A stretch of DNA of 8,903 bases, from positions 1 to 8,903 of the forward strand of contig JBBRMF010000219.1 in the NCBI GenBank assembly GCA_038230975.1, in the 5' to 3' direction. Made by a program: the position numbers and the translations under genes. The stretch is from JANXVV01 sp038230975. GTDB taxonomy: Bacteria; Planctomycetota; Phycisphaerae; Tepidisphaerales; Tepidisphaeraceae. The notes under the pieces are model-generated. The model ran no database searches, was not told where the DNA came from, and worked only from the letters and a program-made list of their open reading frames with translations. Below, in pieces: positions 1 to 6,271 of the stretch (positions are counted from its first letter, which is position 1; each line of letters starts with the position of its first letter).

Positions 1-272
1 GGACGGTCGAGGCCATTCGGATCGCCGTAGACGTTGTGCGTGATGCCATTTTCATGGATGAGATGGCGGGCCTGCTCCCATCTTTTTTTGAGTTCCTCGG
101 GGCCCAGATCGTCGAGCATGCTGACGAACATTTTCCAGTGCGGTCGGAGTGAACCGTCGGAATCAAGCATCTCGTCGAACGTCGCTGGCCGCGCGGCGTA
201 CCCGTCGGCGAAACCGCCGGCACGAAGAGGAGGAGGAGGAGGAGGATTGAGGATCGTTGCTTTGCGCGCCAT
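1..272 (-). CDS. Circularly permuted ATP-grasp protein (COG2308 type), N-terminal part
   Basis: This is a partial gene: 90 codons from an ATG at 272, still open at the window edge. The translation contains TFDEMLDSDGSLRPHW, then LGPEELKKRWEQARHLIHEN and GITHNVYGDPNGLDR. That order matches the N-terminus of the circularly permuted ATP-grasp family (COG2308, DUF404/DUF407), where the segment leads into the catalytic ATP-grasp region. Family members are thought to be ATP-dependent amide- or peptide-bond-forming enzymes of unknown substrate. They are usually encoded beside a transglutaminase/DUF2126 protein, as here, and often beside alpha-E (COG2307) proteins. The catalytic residues lie outside the window, so activity cannot be judged. 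Codons 10-15 are six identical CCT proline codons, an unusual run. The start fits the family length, but no clear Shine-Dalgarno is visible. A promoter candidate lies about 40 bases upstream. Confidence 0.85.
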   Translation of the reverse strand, partial: MARKATILNPPPPPPLRAGGFADGYAARPATFDEMLDSDGSLRPHWKMFVSMLDDLGPEELKKRWEQARHLIHENGITHNVYGDPNGLDR

Positions 273-299
273 TTGATTTTAGTCGGTCGCCATCAATCT

Positions 300-339
300 A
301 ACCGATCTGTCGGCATTATTTTATCGACCTATATCGGTT
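300..339. promoter_or_regulatory. Nested inverted repeat upstream of the ATP-grasp gene
   Basis: AACCGAT at 300-306 is the exact reverse complement of ATCGGTT at 333-339. Inside it, GTCG at 309-312 pairs with CGAC at 325-328. The structure covers the -10 region and part of the spacer of the promoter candidate at 318-348. It could be an operator or a leader hairpin. The role is inference from position only. Confidence 0.3.
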
Positions 340-348
340 GCCAGTCAA
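318..348 (-). promoter_or_regulatory. Candidate sigma70-type promoter for the ATP-grasp gene
   Basis: On the minus strand, TTGACT (348 to 343) matches the -35 consensus at five of six positions. A -10 candidate GATAAA (325 to 320) follows at 17 bases; the overlapping TAAAAT (323 to 318) lies at 19. Transcription would begin near 310-313 and leave a leader of about 40 bases before the ATG at 272. The site is downstream of the repeat pair at 388-499, so the ATP-grasp gene may be transcribed apart from the DUF2126 gene. Confidence 0.4.
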
Positions 349-387
349 TTGGTTTTCGCGATGTACAGGCGTGACATCTACGCTGCT

Positions 388-499
388 TGTGGCACGGGCT
401 TCCAGCCCGTGTTGAAGACGCAATCATTTTTTTGAATATACAATTTGTGATTTTTCTTCGCGCCTTCGTGTTTAACACGAGCTGGAAGCCCGTGCCACA
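388..499. repeat. BIME-like pair of inverted REP hairpins
   Basis: Two copies of a 24-base element face each other at 388-411 and 476-499, and 23 of 24 positions match in inverted orientation. Each copy is itself a hairpin: CACGGGCT, loop TCC, AGCCCGTG, preceded by GTGG. The 64-base centre is AT-rich. A palindromic unit arranged as an inverted pair is the layout of REP/BIME elements, which in other bacteria are moved by Y1 RAYT transposases. No such transposase is in the window. The element begins 30 bases past the stop codon of the DUF2126 gene, so it could stabilise or end that transcript. Confidence 0.75.
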
Positions 500-528
500 A
501 TTGAAGTTCTCGTACCTTCAAGAAAATC

Positions 529-3500
529 CTACTGCCTTCGCAGATCCAGCGTAAACGGGAACTCCTTGCTCAGCTTCACTTCGGCCACGCGCATCGGCCC
601 GGGTGTATGTCCAAATTTAAAGAATCGGGAAATTCTACGTCCTTCGGCTTCGTAGGCGTTCACCGGGAATGTGTCATAGTTACGTCCACCCGGATGAGCA
701 ACGTGATAGCGACAACCGCCGATCGATCGACCATTCCAAGTGTCGATCACATCAAACGTCAACGGCGCGTGCGACTTGATGGTCGGGTGCAGGCACGAAG
801 GTGGCTGCCATGCTCGATAGCGAACACCGGCCACAAATTGCCCGTTGATCCCCGTGGGTTGGAGTGGAACCCGCACACCGTTGCAGGCAATGATATGCCT
901 CGGGTCAACCATGCCGTTGACCAGCACCTGCACGCGCTCAACCGATGAATCCACAAACCGAACCGTGCCGCTTGCCCCCGGCTCTTCACCCAGCACGTTC
1001 CACGGCTCAATCGCCTGACGCAATTCTAAAGATATGCCGCGCTGCTCGATCGAACCATAATGCGGGAATCGGAATTCAAAATGCGGATCAAACCAACTCA
1101 TCTGTATCGGATAACCGCAGTCATTCATCTCGGTGATGATGTCCTCCACATCCTGATAGACAAAATGCGGCAACATGAAGCGGTCGTGGATTTCGGTCCG
1201 CCATCGAACGAGCTGCTCCTTGTACGGTTCCTTCCAGAATCGAGCGATAAGAGCCCGCAACAAAAGATGCTGCGTGAGACTCATCCGCGCGTGCGGCGGC
1301 ATTTCAAAAGCGCGCATCTCAAGCAATCCAAGGCGCGTTCCGGAAGCCTCGGGTGGGTAGAGTTTGTCGATGCAGAATTCAGAACGATGGGCATTGCCCG
1401 TGGCATCGGTCAGCAGATGGCGAAGAATGCGGTCAACCATCCAAGGGGCCACCGGGCCGCGTTCGGGAATCTGCTTAAACGCAATCTCCATCTCATAGAC
1501 CTGATCATTACGGGCTTCATCAAACCGCGGCGCCTGGCTCGTCGGCCCGACGAATAGCCCGCTGAACAGGTAGGAAAGCGCGGGATGATTATGCCAATAT
1601 CCCACCAGACTGCGCAATAGATCGGGACGTCGAAGCAAAGGTGAATCCGCCGGCGAAGCGCCACCGATCACGATGTGGTTCCCACCGCCCGTGCCGGTAT
1701 GGCGGCCGTCGAGCATGAACTTTTCCGTGCCGAGCCGAGAGAGTCGAACCTCTTCATAAAGCGCGGTCGTGTAGTGAACCAGCTCATCCCACTTCTCCAC
1801 CGGCTGGGTATTGACCTCAATGACACCCGGGTCAGGGGTTACTTTGATTTGGGCCAATCGAGGATCGTGAGGCGGCGTGTAGCCTTCGAGCAGGACCGTC
1901 AGTTTCAGATCCATCGCGGTATCTTCCACCGCCGCGACCAATTCCAGATAGTCTTCCAGATAGCGTTGCGGCGGCATGAAGACACGCAGCACACCATCGC
2001 GCACTTGCGTGCATAATGCCGTGCGAATCAACCACGGCGCGGATTGCCCCACGGCAGGTGCCAGTGAAGATGCACGGTTGTAATCTCGCTGTTGCCCTTC
2101 GGTAATTTCAATGCGGCCGGGTTTGAGGGCGGTAACGATGCCCGAAGTAACACCCGTCACTCCAAAGTTAGGCGCGCCAATATCGCGCGTCCGCAAATTC
2201 AAAGAACCGGGAGCGAGCAACTCATCCACGGGTTCCAGTATCTGCTCGACAAAACCCTGCGGGTTGCGCGCTTCCGGCGATCCGGTGACGTAACGGCGTT
2301 GTGAGATCGAACTCAAATCCGGCAGCGGTGCGCGTTCCTCCCATACATCCTGTTCGTAGACATGGGGGAAATCAGATTTGACAACCCAGGGGATCGAATC
2401 AAGCGGCATTCGATAACCCATCGGCGAATCGCCGGGGATCAAATACATGCGCTCGGGTCGGAAGAACCATTCACCGCTGATCCATTCACCCGTGCCATCG
2501 GTATACCGCGCACGGCGAAGTGGCAGGGCGTAACCGATGATCTTATCCATCCCCTGTTCAAAAATTTTCGCCAGCCGAGCCCGGTCTTCTTTGTTTTCGA
2601 GTTTACTGTCGAACGGATCGACATTGACCGGAAGCCGCCGTTCTTTCCACATGTAGTACCAGACATCTTCATACCCGGCGAGGGCATGCGTGGGCTCAAC
2701 ACCCAACCGTTCGGCTAGCCGACGGATAAAGGCGCGGGCGTCGTTTTCCGTGCAGTGATTGATGGCCGTCTCGTCCGCAACCAGCGAGGGGTTCCGCCAG
2801 ACAGGCTGGCCATCTTTTCGCCAGAACACACCCAGCGACCATCTCGGCAGAGATTCACCCGGATACCACTTACCCTGCCCATGATGCAAAAAACCACCGG
2901 GAGCAAAACGATCGCGCAGTCGTCGAAGCAGGCTGTCACCCAATTGATATTTATGAGGACCGACGGCCGCGCTGTTCCACTCCTCGCCGTCCATATCATC
3001 AATGGAGATGAACGTCGGTTCACCGCCCATCGTCAATCGAACATCCCCGCGCTGCAGATCCAGATCGACCTGATGCCCAAGGTTTTCAATGGCGGTCCAT
3101 TGTTCATCGGTATACGGCTTGGTGACCCGGGGGTCTTCATGCACACGGGTAACTGTCATCGAGAAACTGAACTCACCCCCATCGCCATTGGCCGGAACGG
3201 CATCGGGTTCAGCGTCGACGACGAATTGATCGTTTTCGGAAAACGATCCCGAGACCGCCGCCGCCGTGACCGGGTCGGCCGAGCAAGCCAGCGGAATATG
3301 CCCTTCACCGGCCAGCAATCCGCTGGTCGGATCAAGACCGATCCAACCCCCGCCGGGAACATAAACTTCGGTCCAGGCGTGCAGATCCGTGAAATCGACC
3401 GCCGTGCCGCTCGGGCCATCCAAAGATTTGACGTCCGAGGCCAACTGAATCAGGTATCCCGAGACAAACCTTGCCGCCAACCCCAAATGCCGCAGCACCT

Positions 3501-4065
3501 GCACCATCAACCAGGCACTATCACGGCAAGAACCGCTTCCCAGTGTCAGCGTTTCCTCCGGCGTTTGAATGCCCGGTTCAAGACGGATCAGGTACTTGAC
3601 CGCACGCTGAATGACCTGATTGACCTCGACCAGATAATCGACGGTTCGAACTTTTGCCTTGCGTGCGGAATGGACCAGCGCACTCAGCTTCGGCCCGACC
3701 GGCGCCGTTTCAAGATACGGAACCAGCTCCCGCGCCAAGATCGGATCGTAAGTAAACGGATATTCCTCGGCATATTTTTCGAGGAAGAAATCAAACGGGT
3801 TGACGACCGTTAATTCAGCGACAAGATCCACTTCGATGGAAAATTCGCGCGTTTTCTTCGGAAATACCAGCCGTGCCAGCCGATTGCTGTAAGGATCCTG
3901 CTGCCAGTTGATAAAGTAATCATTGGGCGTAACGGACAGGCTGTAAGCAAGGATCGGTGTACGGCAATGAGGTGCCGGCCGCAACCGCAATACATGAGGC
4001 CAGAGCCACACCTCGCGATTGTACCGATAGCTTGTCTTATGATTTAAGGCGACGCGAATTGCCAT
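529..4065 (-). CDS. Transglutaminase-like / DUF2126 fusion protein
   Basis: A complete protein of 1178 residues, or 1181 if the ATG at 4074 is used. I prefer the ATG at 4065, because family members begin M-x-I-R-V-A-L. Numbering below is from 4074. Residues 5-110 are the N-terminal beta region of transglutaminase-like proteins. Residues 150-265 are the papain-like core with the catalytic triad visible: Cys183 in GSGSCRDSAW, His232 in DLHAWTEVYV, and Asp248 in GLDPTSG. From about 340 to the end is DUF2126 (COG4196), with VRLTMGGEPTFIS near 346 and conserved segments DPGVIEVNTQPVEKWDELV (748-766) and RHTGTGGGNHIVIGG (791-805). Proteins of this fusion type occur beside COG2308 ATP-grasp proteins, as here. 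They are predicted to hydrolyse or form amide bonds in an uncharacterised peptide pathway; the substrate is unknown. There is no obvious signal peptide, so it is probably cytoplasmic. The gene looks intact and has no strong Shine-Dalgarno. Confidence 0.93.
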   Translation of the reverse strand: MAIRVALNHKTSYRYNREVWLWPHVLRLRPAPHCRTPILAYSLSVTPNDYFINWQQDPYSNRLARLVFPKKTREFSIEVDLVAELTVVNPFDFFLEKYAEEYPFTYDPILARELVPYLETAPVGPKLSALVHSARKAKVRTVDYLVEVNQVIQRAVKYLIRLEPGIQTPEETLTLGSGSCRDSAWLMVQVLRHLGLAARFVSGYLIQLASDVKSLDGPSGTAVDFTDLHAWTEVYVPGGGWIGLDPTSGLLAGEGHIPLACSADPVTAAAVSGSFSENDQFVVDAEPDAVPANGDGGEFSFSMTVTRVHEDPRVTKPYTDEQWTAIENLGHQVDLDLQRGDVRLTMGGEPTFISIDDMDGEEWNSAAVGPHKYQLGDSLLRRLRDRFAPGGFLHHGQGKWYPGESLPRWSLGVFWRKDGQPVWRNPSLVADETAINHCTENDARAFIRRLAERLGVEPTHALAGYEDVWYYMWKERRLPVNVDPFDSKLENKEDRARLAKIFEQGMDKIIGYALPLRRARYTDGTGEWISGEWFFRPERMYLIPGDSPMGYRMPLDSIPWVVKSDFPHVYEQDVWEERAPLPDLSSISQRRYVTGSPEARNPQGFVEQILEPVDELLAPGSLNLRTRDIGAPNFGVTGVTSGIVTALKPGRIEITEGQQRDYNRASSLAPAVGQSAPWLIRTALCTQVRDGVLRVFMPPQRYLEDYLELVAAVEDTAMDLKLTVLLEGYTPPHDPRLAQIKVTPDPGVIEVNTQPVEKWDELVHYTTALYEEVRLSRLGTEKFMLDGRHTGTGGGNHIVIGGASPADSPLLRRPDLLRSLVGYWHNHPALSYLFSGLFVGPTSQAPRFDEARNDQVYEMEIAFKQIPERGPVAPWMVDRILRHLLTDATGNAHRSEFCIDKLYPPEASGTRLGLLEMRAFEMPPHARMSLTQHLLLRALIARFWKEPYKEQLVRWRTEIHDRFMLPHFVYQDVEDIITEMNDCGYPIQMSWFDPHFEFRFPHYGSIEQRGISLELRQAIEPWNVLGEEPGASGTVRFVDSSVERVQVLVNGMVDPRHIIACNGVRVPLQPTGINGQFVAGVRYRAWQPPSCLHPTIKSHAPLTFDVIDTWNGRSIGGCRYHVAHPGGRNYDTFPVNAYEAEGRRISRFFKFGHTPGPMRVAEVKLSKEFPFTLDLRRQ

Positions 4066-4077
4066 GAGAATCATTCT

Positions 4078-4101
4078 GACCCGGCGAAAATAGTCCGGGT
4101 C
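4078..4101. promoter_or_regulatory. Hairpin directly before the DUF2126 gene start
   Basis: GACCCGG at 4078-4084 pairs exactly with CCGGGTC at 4095-4101 around a 10-base loop. On the minus strand it ends three bases before the ATG at 4074, where a ribosome binding site would lie. It could limit translation or be one more dispersed repeat. It also argues for the downstream ATG at 4065 as the real start. Confidence 0.35.
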
Positions 4102-4141
4102 TACTGGCGCGCAAACTCAGCGGTTGGGTTGGTTGGAACGC

Positions 4142-4169
4142 AGTATACACGACAACACCCGCCCGTCGA
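4142..4169 (-). promoter_or_regulatory. Weak promoter candidate for the transglutaminase/DUF2126 gene
   Basis: On the minus strand a TATACT hexamer (4147 to 4142) follows TCGACG (4169 to 4164) at 16 bases. The -10 is a good match and the -35 matches four of six positions. The implied leader is roughly 60-70 bases and includes the hairpin at 4078-4101. Confidence 0.3.
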
Positions 4170-4189
4170 GGGTTCCTTTTGAATTACGT

Positions 4190-4251
4190 GGCATGGCCAT
4201 CCTGGCCATGTATTGCGGTACTCCGCAATGTTGGCTGGTATCCCAGCCAAC
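4190..4251. repeat. Cluster of three adjacent short hairpins
   Basis: Three perfect palindromes lie head to tail. The first is CATGGCCA, loop TCC, TGGCCATG (4192-4210). The second is ATTGCGG, loop TACT, CCGCAAT (4212-4229). The third is GTTGGCTGG, loop TATC, CCAGCCAAC (4230-4251). The first is preceded by GTGG and has the same 8-base stem and TCC loop as the hairpins at 388-411 and 476-499. The cluster sits between the divergent DUF2126 and infC genes. Confidence 0.7.
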
Positions 4252-4560
4252 CCGCAAAAATGCAGCGTTCTTCGAAAAGATCGCACCCCATTAAAACCCC
4301 TCCCCACAGGTATCCCGCTAAATTCAGCAGAATTTCAAAGAAGAACCTTGCAAATTCTGACCGATATGCTGAATATAGGACTCGCAAAAATCTTTCTCGG
4401 CTCGGCCGGGTACGATTTCGAACGTATCATCAGATGAATGCGGTTGCGTGCAGGATTGGATTTGCCGACTACTATCCATTCGACCCACGCGCTACTTTAG
4501 ATTGATCCCACGAGTCCTGGCATGTGCCAGACCGTAAAGGTTTTGTCCGGAGAACAGGCT
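4252..4560. other. infC upstream region without recognisable genes
   Basis: This stretch of about 309 bases before infC holds no convincing coding region. A small inverted repeat, AAATTC/GAATTT, lies at about 4320-4335. I found no convincing -35/-10 pair. The infC promoter and any autoregulatory leader should be here. An ATG at 4522 is in frame with infC but has no Shine-Dalgarno. Confidence 0.4.
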
Positions 4561-4563
4561 ATT
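4549..4563 (+). promoter_or_regulatory. Shine-Dalgarno and ATT start codon of infC
   Basis: GGAG at 4549-4552 lies eight bases before an in-frame ATT at 4561-4563. IF-3 genes of many bacteria begin with a rare AUU, AUC or AUA codon that IF-3 itself discriminates against, giving negative autoregulation. The next codons, STNFRYNEQIR, match the usual beginning of mature IF-3. Confidence 0.7.
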
Positions 4564-5334
4564 TCTACGAACTTTCGCTACAACGAGCAGATCAGGATCT
4601 CTCCCGTCTTCCTGATCGATGAGAACGACGAGAAGATCGGTCCTACCCCAACCGCCGAGGCGCAACGCCGGGCCAGGGAAGCCGGACTCGATCTCGTCGA
4701 AGTCGCCCCGATGGCCCGCCCCCCCGTGTGCAAAATCATGGACTACGGGAAGTGGCGCTACCAGCAGCAAAAAAAGGCCGACAAAAGCCGCGCCTCCTCC
4801 AAAGCCGGGCAGCTTAAAGAACTCATCTTCAAAACCGTCAAAATCGGTGACCACGATCTGATGATCAAGGTCAACCACGCCAAAGAATTCCTGAAAGACG
4901 GCAACAAAGTCCAGTTCACGCTCCGCTTCAAAGGCCGCGAGATGGCCCACATCGATCTCGGCCGCGACATTTTCACCAAGGTGAAAACCGAGCTATTCTT
5001 CGTCAGCAAGGTCGAGCGCGATGCCAAGATGGAAGGGCGTCGGATGACGCTGGTCCTGCAGCCGGATCACAAAGATCCCACGACCAAGATGCCCGCCATC
5101 ATCACCGCCGCCAAACCCGCCGGTGCCCCGCGCGCCCCCAATTCCGCCATCGCCAGCCGCTCCCCTGCCATGAATGCCGGTGCCGGTTTAAACATCCCCT
5201 CGCGCCCGATTCGCAACATGGGCCCCGTCGGCGCAAAGTACCCCCAAGCCGCCCCCGTCGGCCCGGCCCGCCCGGCGGCTGCGCCCGCCGCCGCACCTGC
5301 CGTTCAACCGGCAACCGTGCCGCCGGAGTCGTAA
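4561..5334 (+). CDS. infC: Translation initiation factor IF-3 with Ala/Pro-rich C-terminal tail
   Basis: IF-3 binds the 30S subunit, prevents premature 50S joining and checks the start codon and initiator tRNA. The protein is 257 residues from the ATT start. The N-terminal domain (about 1-70) contains STNFRYNEQIR, VFLIDENDEKIG and RPPVCKIMDYGKW. A basic linker rich in Lys and Gln follows. The C-terminal domain (about 83-169) contains LKELIFKTVKIGDHD, FTLRFKGREMAH and the final EGRRMTLVLQPD. The usual family length is near 175-180, so about 88 residues are extra. This tail is rich in Ala and Pro, ends in a run of Pro-Ala repeats, and is probably disordered. The gene is alone: a terminator follows and rpmI-rplT are absent, unlike the common infC-rpmI-rplT order. 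Starting at the ATG at 4522 would add 13 residues not typical of the family. Confidence 0.95.
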   Translation: MSTNFRYNEQIRISPVFLIDENDEKIGPTPTAEAQRRAREAGLDLVEVAPMARPPVCKIMDYGKWRYQQQKKADKSRASSKAGQLKELIFKTVKIGDHDLMIKVNHAKEFLKDGNKVQFTLRFKGREMAHIDLGRDIFTKVKTELFFVSKVERDAKMEGRRMTLVLQPDHKDPTTKMPAIITAAKPAGAPRAPNSAIASRSPAMNAGAGLNIPSRPIRNMGPVGAKYPQAAPVGPARPAAAPAAAPAVQPATVPPES

Positions 5335-5358
5335 GTTTTCGTGTTTAGAATTGACGTT

Positions 5359-5395
5359 GAAAGAGCCGGGTTTACAAAACCCGGCTCTTTCATTT
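5359..5395 (+). terminator. Intrinsic terminator after infC
   Basis: A perfect 15-base-pair stem (5359-5373 with 5377-5391) closes on an ACA loop. The stem is GC-rich in its middle, ends in CTCTTTC and is followed by ATTT. The A run on the other side makes it potentially active in both directions. It begins 24 bases after the infC stop codon and supports infC as a single-gene transcript. Confidence 0.85.
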
Positions 5396-5542
5396 GGACG
5401 ATCGGTTACGCGCTGTCGGTGCGTATCCAATGCACGTCATCGTTCATTCGGTGGACTGATTCTTTTTTCTAGTTGCGACCAGACGCGCGGTCTTGTTGGA
5501 CGCTACAGCATTATCTTGCCGAGAAATTAGGGTAACGTTGGA

Positions 5543-5633
5543 TCGGGTGCCATAGGTCGGCGTACTCGCAGACCTGTGCCGTTCGCGCCCAGACAAGCAC
5601 AGGTCTGCGAGTACGCCGACCCGTGGCACCCGA
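5543..5633. repeat. Long inverted repeat, BIME-like
   Basis: Arms of 37 bases at 5543-5579 and 5597-5633 match at 35 of 37 positions around a 17-base centre. Each arm is itself an imperfect hairpin: about 12 bases around a TACT loop, for example 5551-5562 with 5567-5578. This is the same two-level architecture as the element at 388-499, with a different sequence. It lies at the downstream end of a decayed coding fragment and appears to interrupt it. Confidence 0.75.
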
Positions 5634-5847
5634 CCTTGGCCACCCGCCTGTTGAGGTTGAAGCCGTTGATCCAGTATTGCTGCACCGTGTCGAACGAGGT
5701 GGCATTTTCGTTGAGGTAGACGAAGGTGTTGCCGATGTCGAGCAGGGCGTTGCTGGCGATGGATAGATGGCCATCGATATTCATCGTGTAGCGGCTGGCG
5801 GCATCAAACGTGGCGGTGGCACCGGAGCCGAGGGTGAGGGGGTGTCG
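5634..5847 (-). pseudogene. Fragment of a secreted beta-repeat surface protein
   Basis: The minus strand reads LTLGSGATATFDAASRYTMN, then IDGHLSIASNALLDIGNTFV, then YLNENATSFDTVQQYWINGF with NLNRR after it. The short alternating Gly, Ser, Ala, Asn and aliphatic pattern resembles the C-terminal part of large secreted proteins with autotransporter-like or PEP-CTERM/dockerin-associated beta repeats, which are common in planctomycetes. No start or signal peptide precedes it: upstream lies a 10-base tandem repeat. Downstream the frame runs into the inverted repeat and stops at 5527. I read it as a remnant. The family assignment is by appearance only. Confidence 0.5.
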
Positions 5848-5848
5848 G

Positions 5849-5875
5849 ATGGAACAAAATGGAACAAAATGGAAC
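5849..5875 (+). repeat. Short tandem repeat, unit ATGGAACAAA
   Basis: The 10-base unit occurs at 5849-5858 and 5859-5868, with seven more matching bases to 5875. It marks the upstream limit of the surface-protein fragment. Confidence 0.8.
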
Positions 5876-6140
5876 AGTTTTTGGGGTGTTGAAAAATCCA
5901 GCCTTTCGCGATTTTCAGGGAATGGGGCGGAATTTGTCCCAGTGGTTTGTCTGGAACTTTGATTCGGCGCGGTCATTTTGGTTTTGTTTGATCTGTCATC
6001 AGAAAATTGGAAAAGGGGCCACCAGTCGATTTGAAAAGTGTCTGGCTAACATCGGTCCGCGAGGGGGACTACGAACTAAATTCGGGGGTTGCCCCGTTTT
6101 ATTTCCGTCTGGGTTCTATGCATCACGCAAGTGCATGTGA
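5876..6140. other. Non-coding, AT-richer intergenic stretch
   Basis: No supported gene. The only structure I see is a 19-base segment at 6118-6136 (ATGCATCACGCAAGTGCAT), close to the reverse complement of 7662-7680 inside the MITE-like element (17 of 19 match). This suggests another decayed repeat just before the 131-base direct repeat. Confidence 0.4.
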
Positions 6141-6271
6141 TATGAAGACTCCTGCGAAAGGTGGCCGGCACCTCGTTTTATTGCCGTCACTGCGAGAAAA
6201 TATCGCCATCATTCATAAGTCGTTATTCAAAATCAATTTATAAGAATGGTGGCTGGCACCTTTTCTTCACT
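6141..6271 (+). repeat. 131-base direct repeat, left copy
   Basis: Aligns without gaps to 7737-7867, differing at four positions. It starts TATGAAGACTCCTGC and ends CACCTTTTCTTCACT. Near its ends it carries GGTGGCCGGCACC (6160-6172) and GGTGGCTGGCACC (6248-6260), two forms of a near-palindromic core. The two copies bracket the toxin and immunity genes. Confidence 0.9.

Noticed and set aside
2755..3813. Plus-strand open frame of 352 codons
   Set aside because: It lies wholly antisense to the well-supported transglutaminase/DUF2126 gene and has no recognisable domain; a GC-rich shadow frame.
4444..4475. infC promoter with TTGCGT and TACTAT
   Set aside because: The spacing of 20 bases is too long and other hexamer pairs in the region are no better.
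4179..4505. Plus-strand open frame of 108 codons before infC
   Set aside because: Its N-terminus is translated hairpin repeats, it has no Shine-Dalgarno, and its composition is not protein-like.
4492..4950. Minus-strand open frame of 152 codons antisense to infC
   Set aside because: infC on the other strand has clear family motifs and a terminator; the antisense frame mirrors its codon pattern.
5527..5976. Minus-strand open frame of 149 codons taken as a complete gene
   Set aside because: Only the middle part (5634-5847) looks like protein; the N-terminal part is intergenic and tandem-repeat sequence and the C-terminal part is inverted-repeat sequence.
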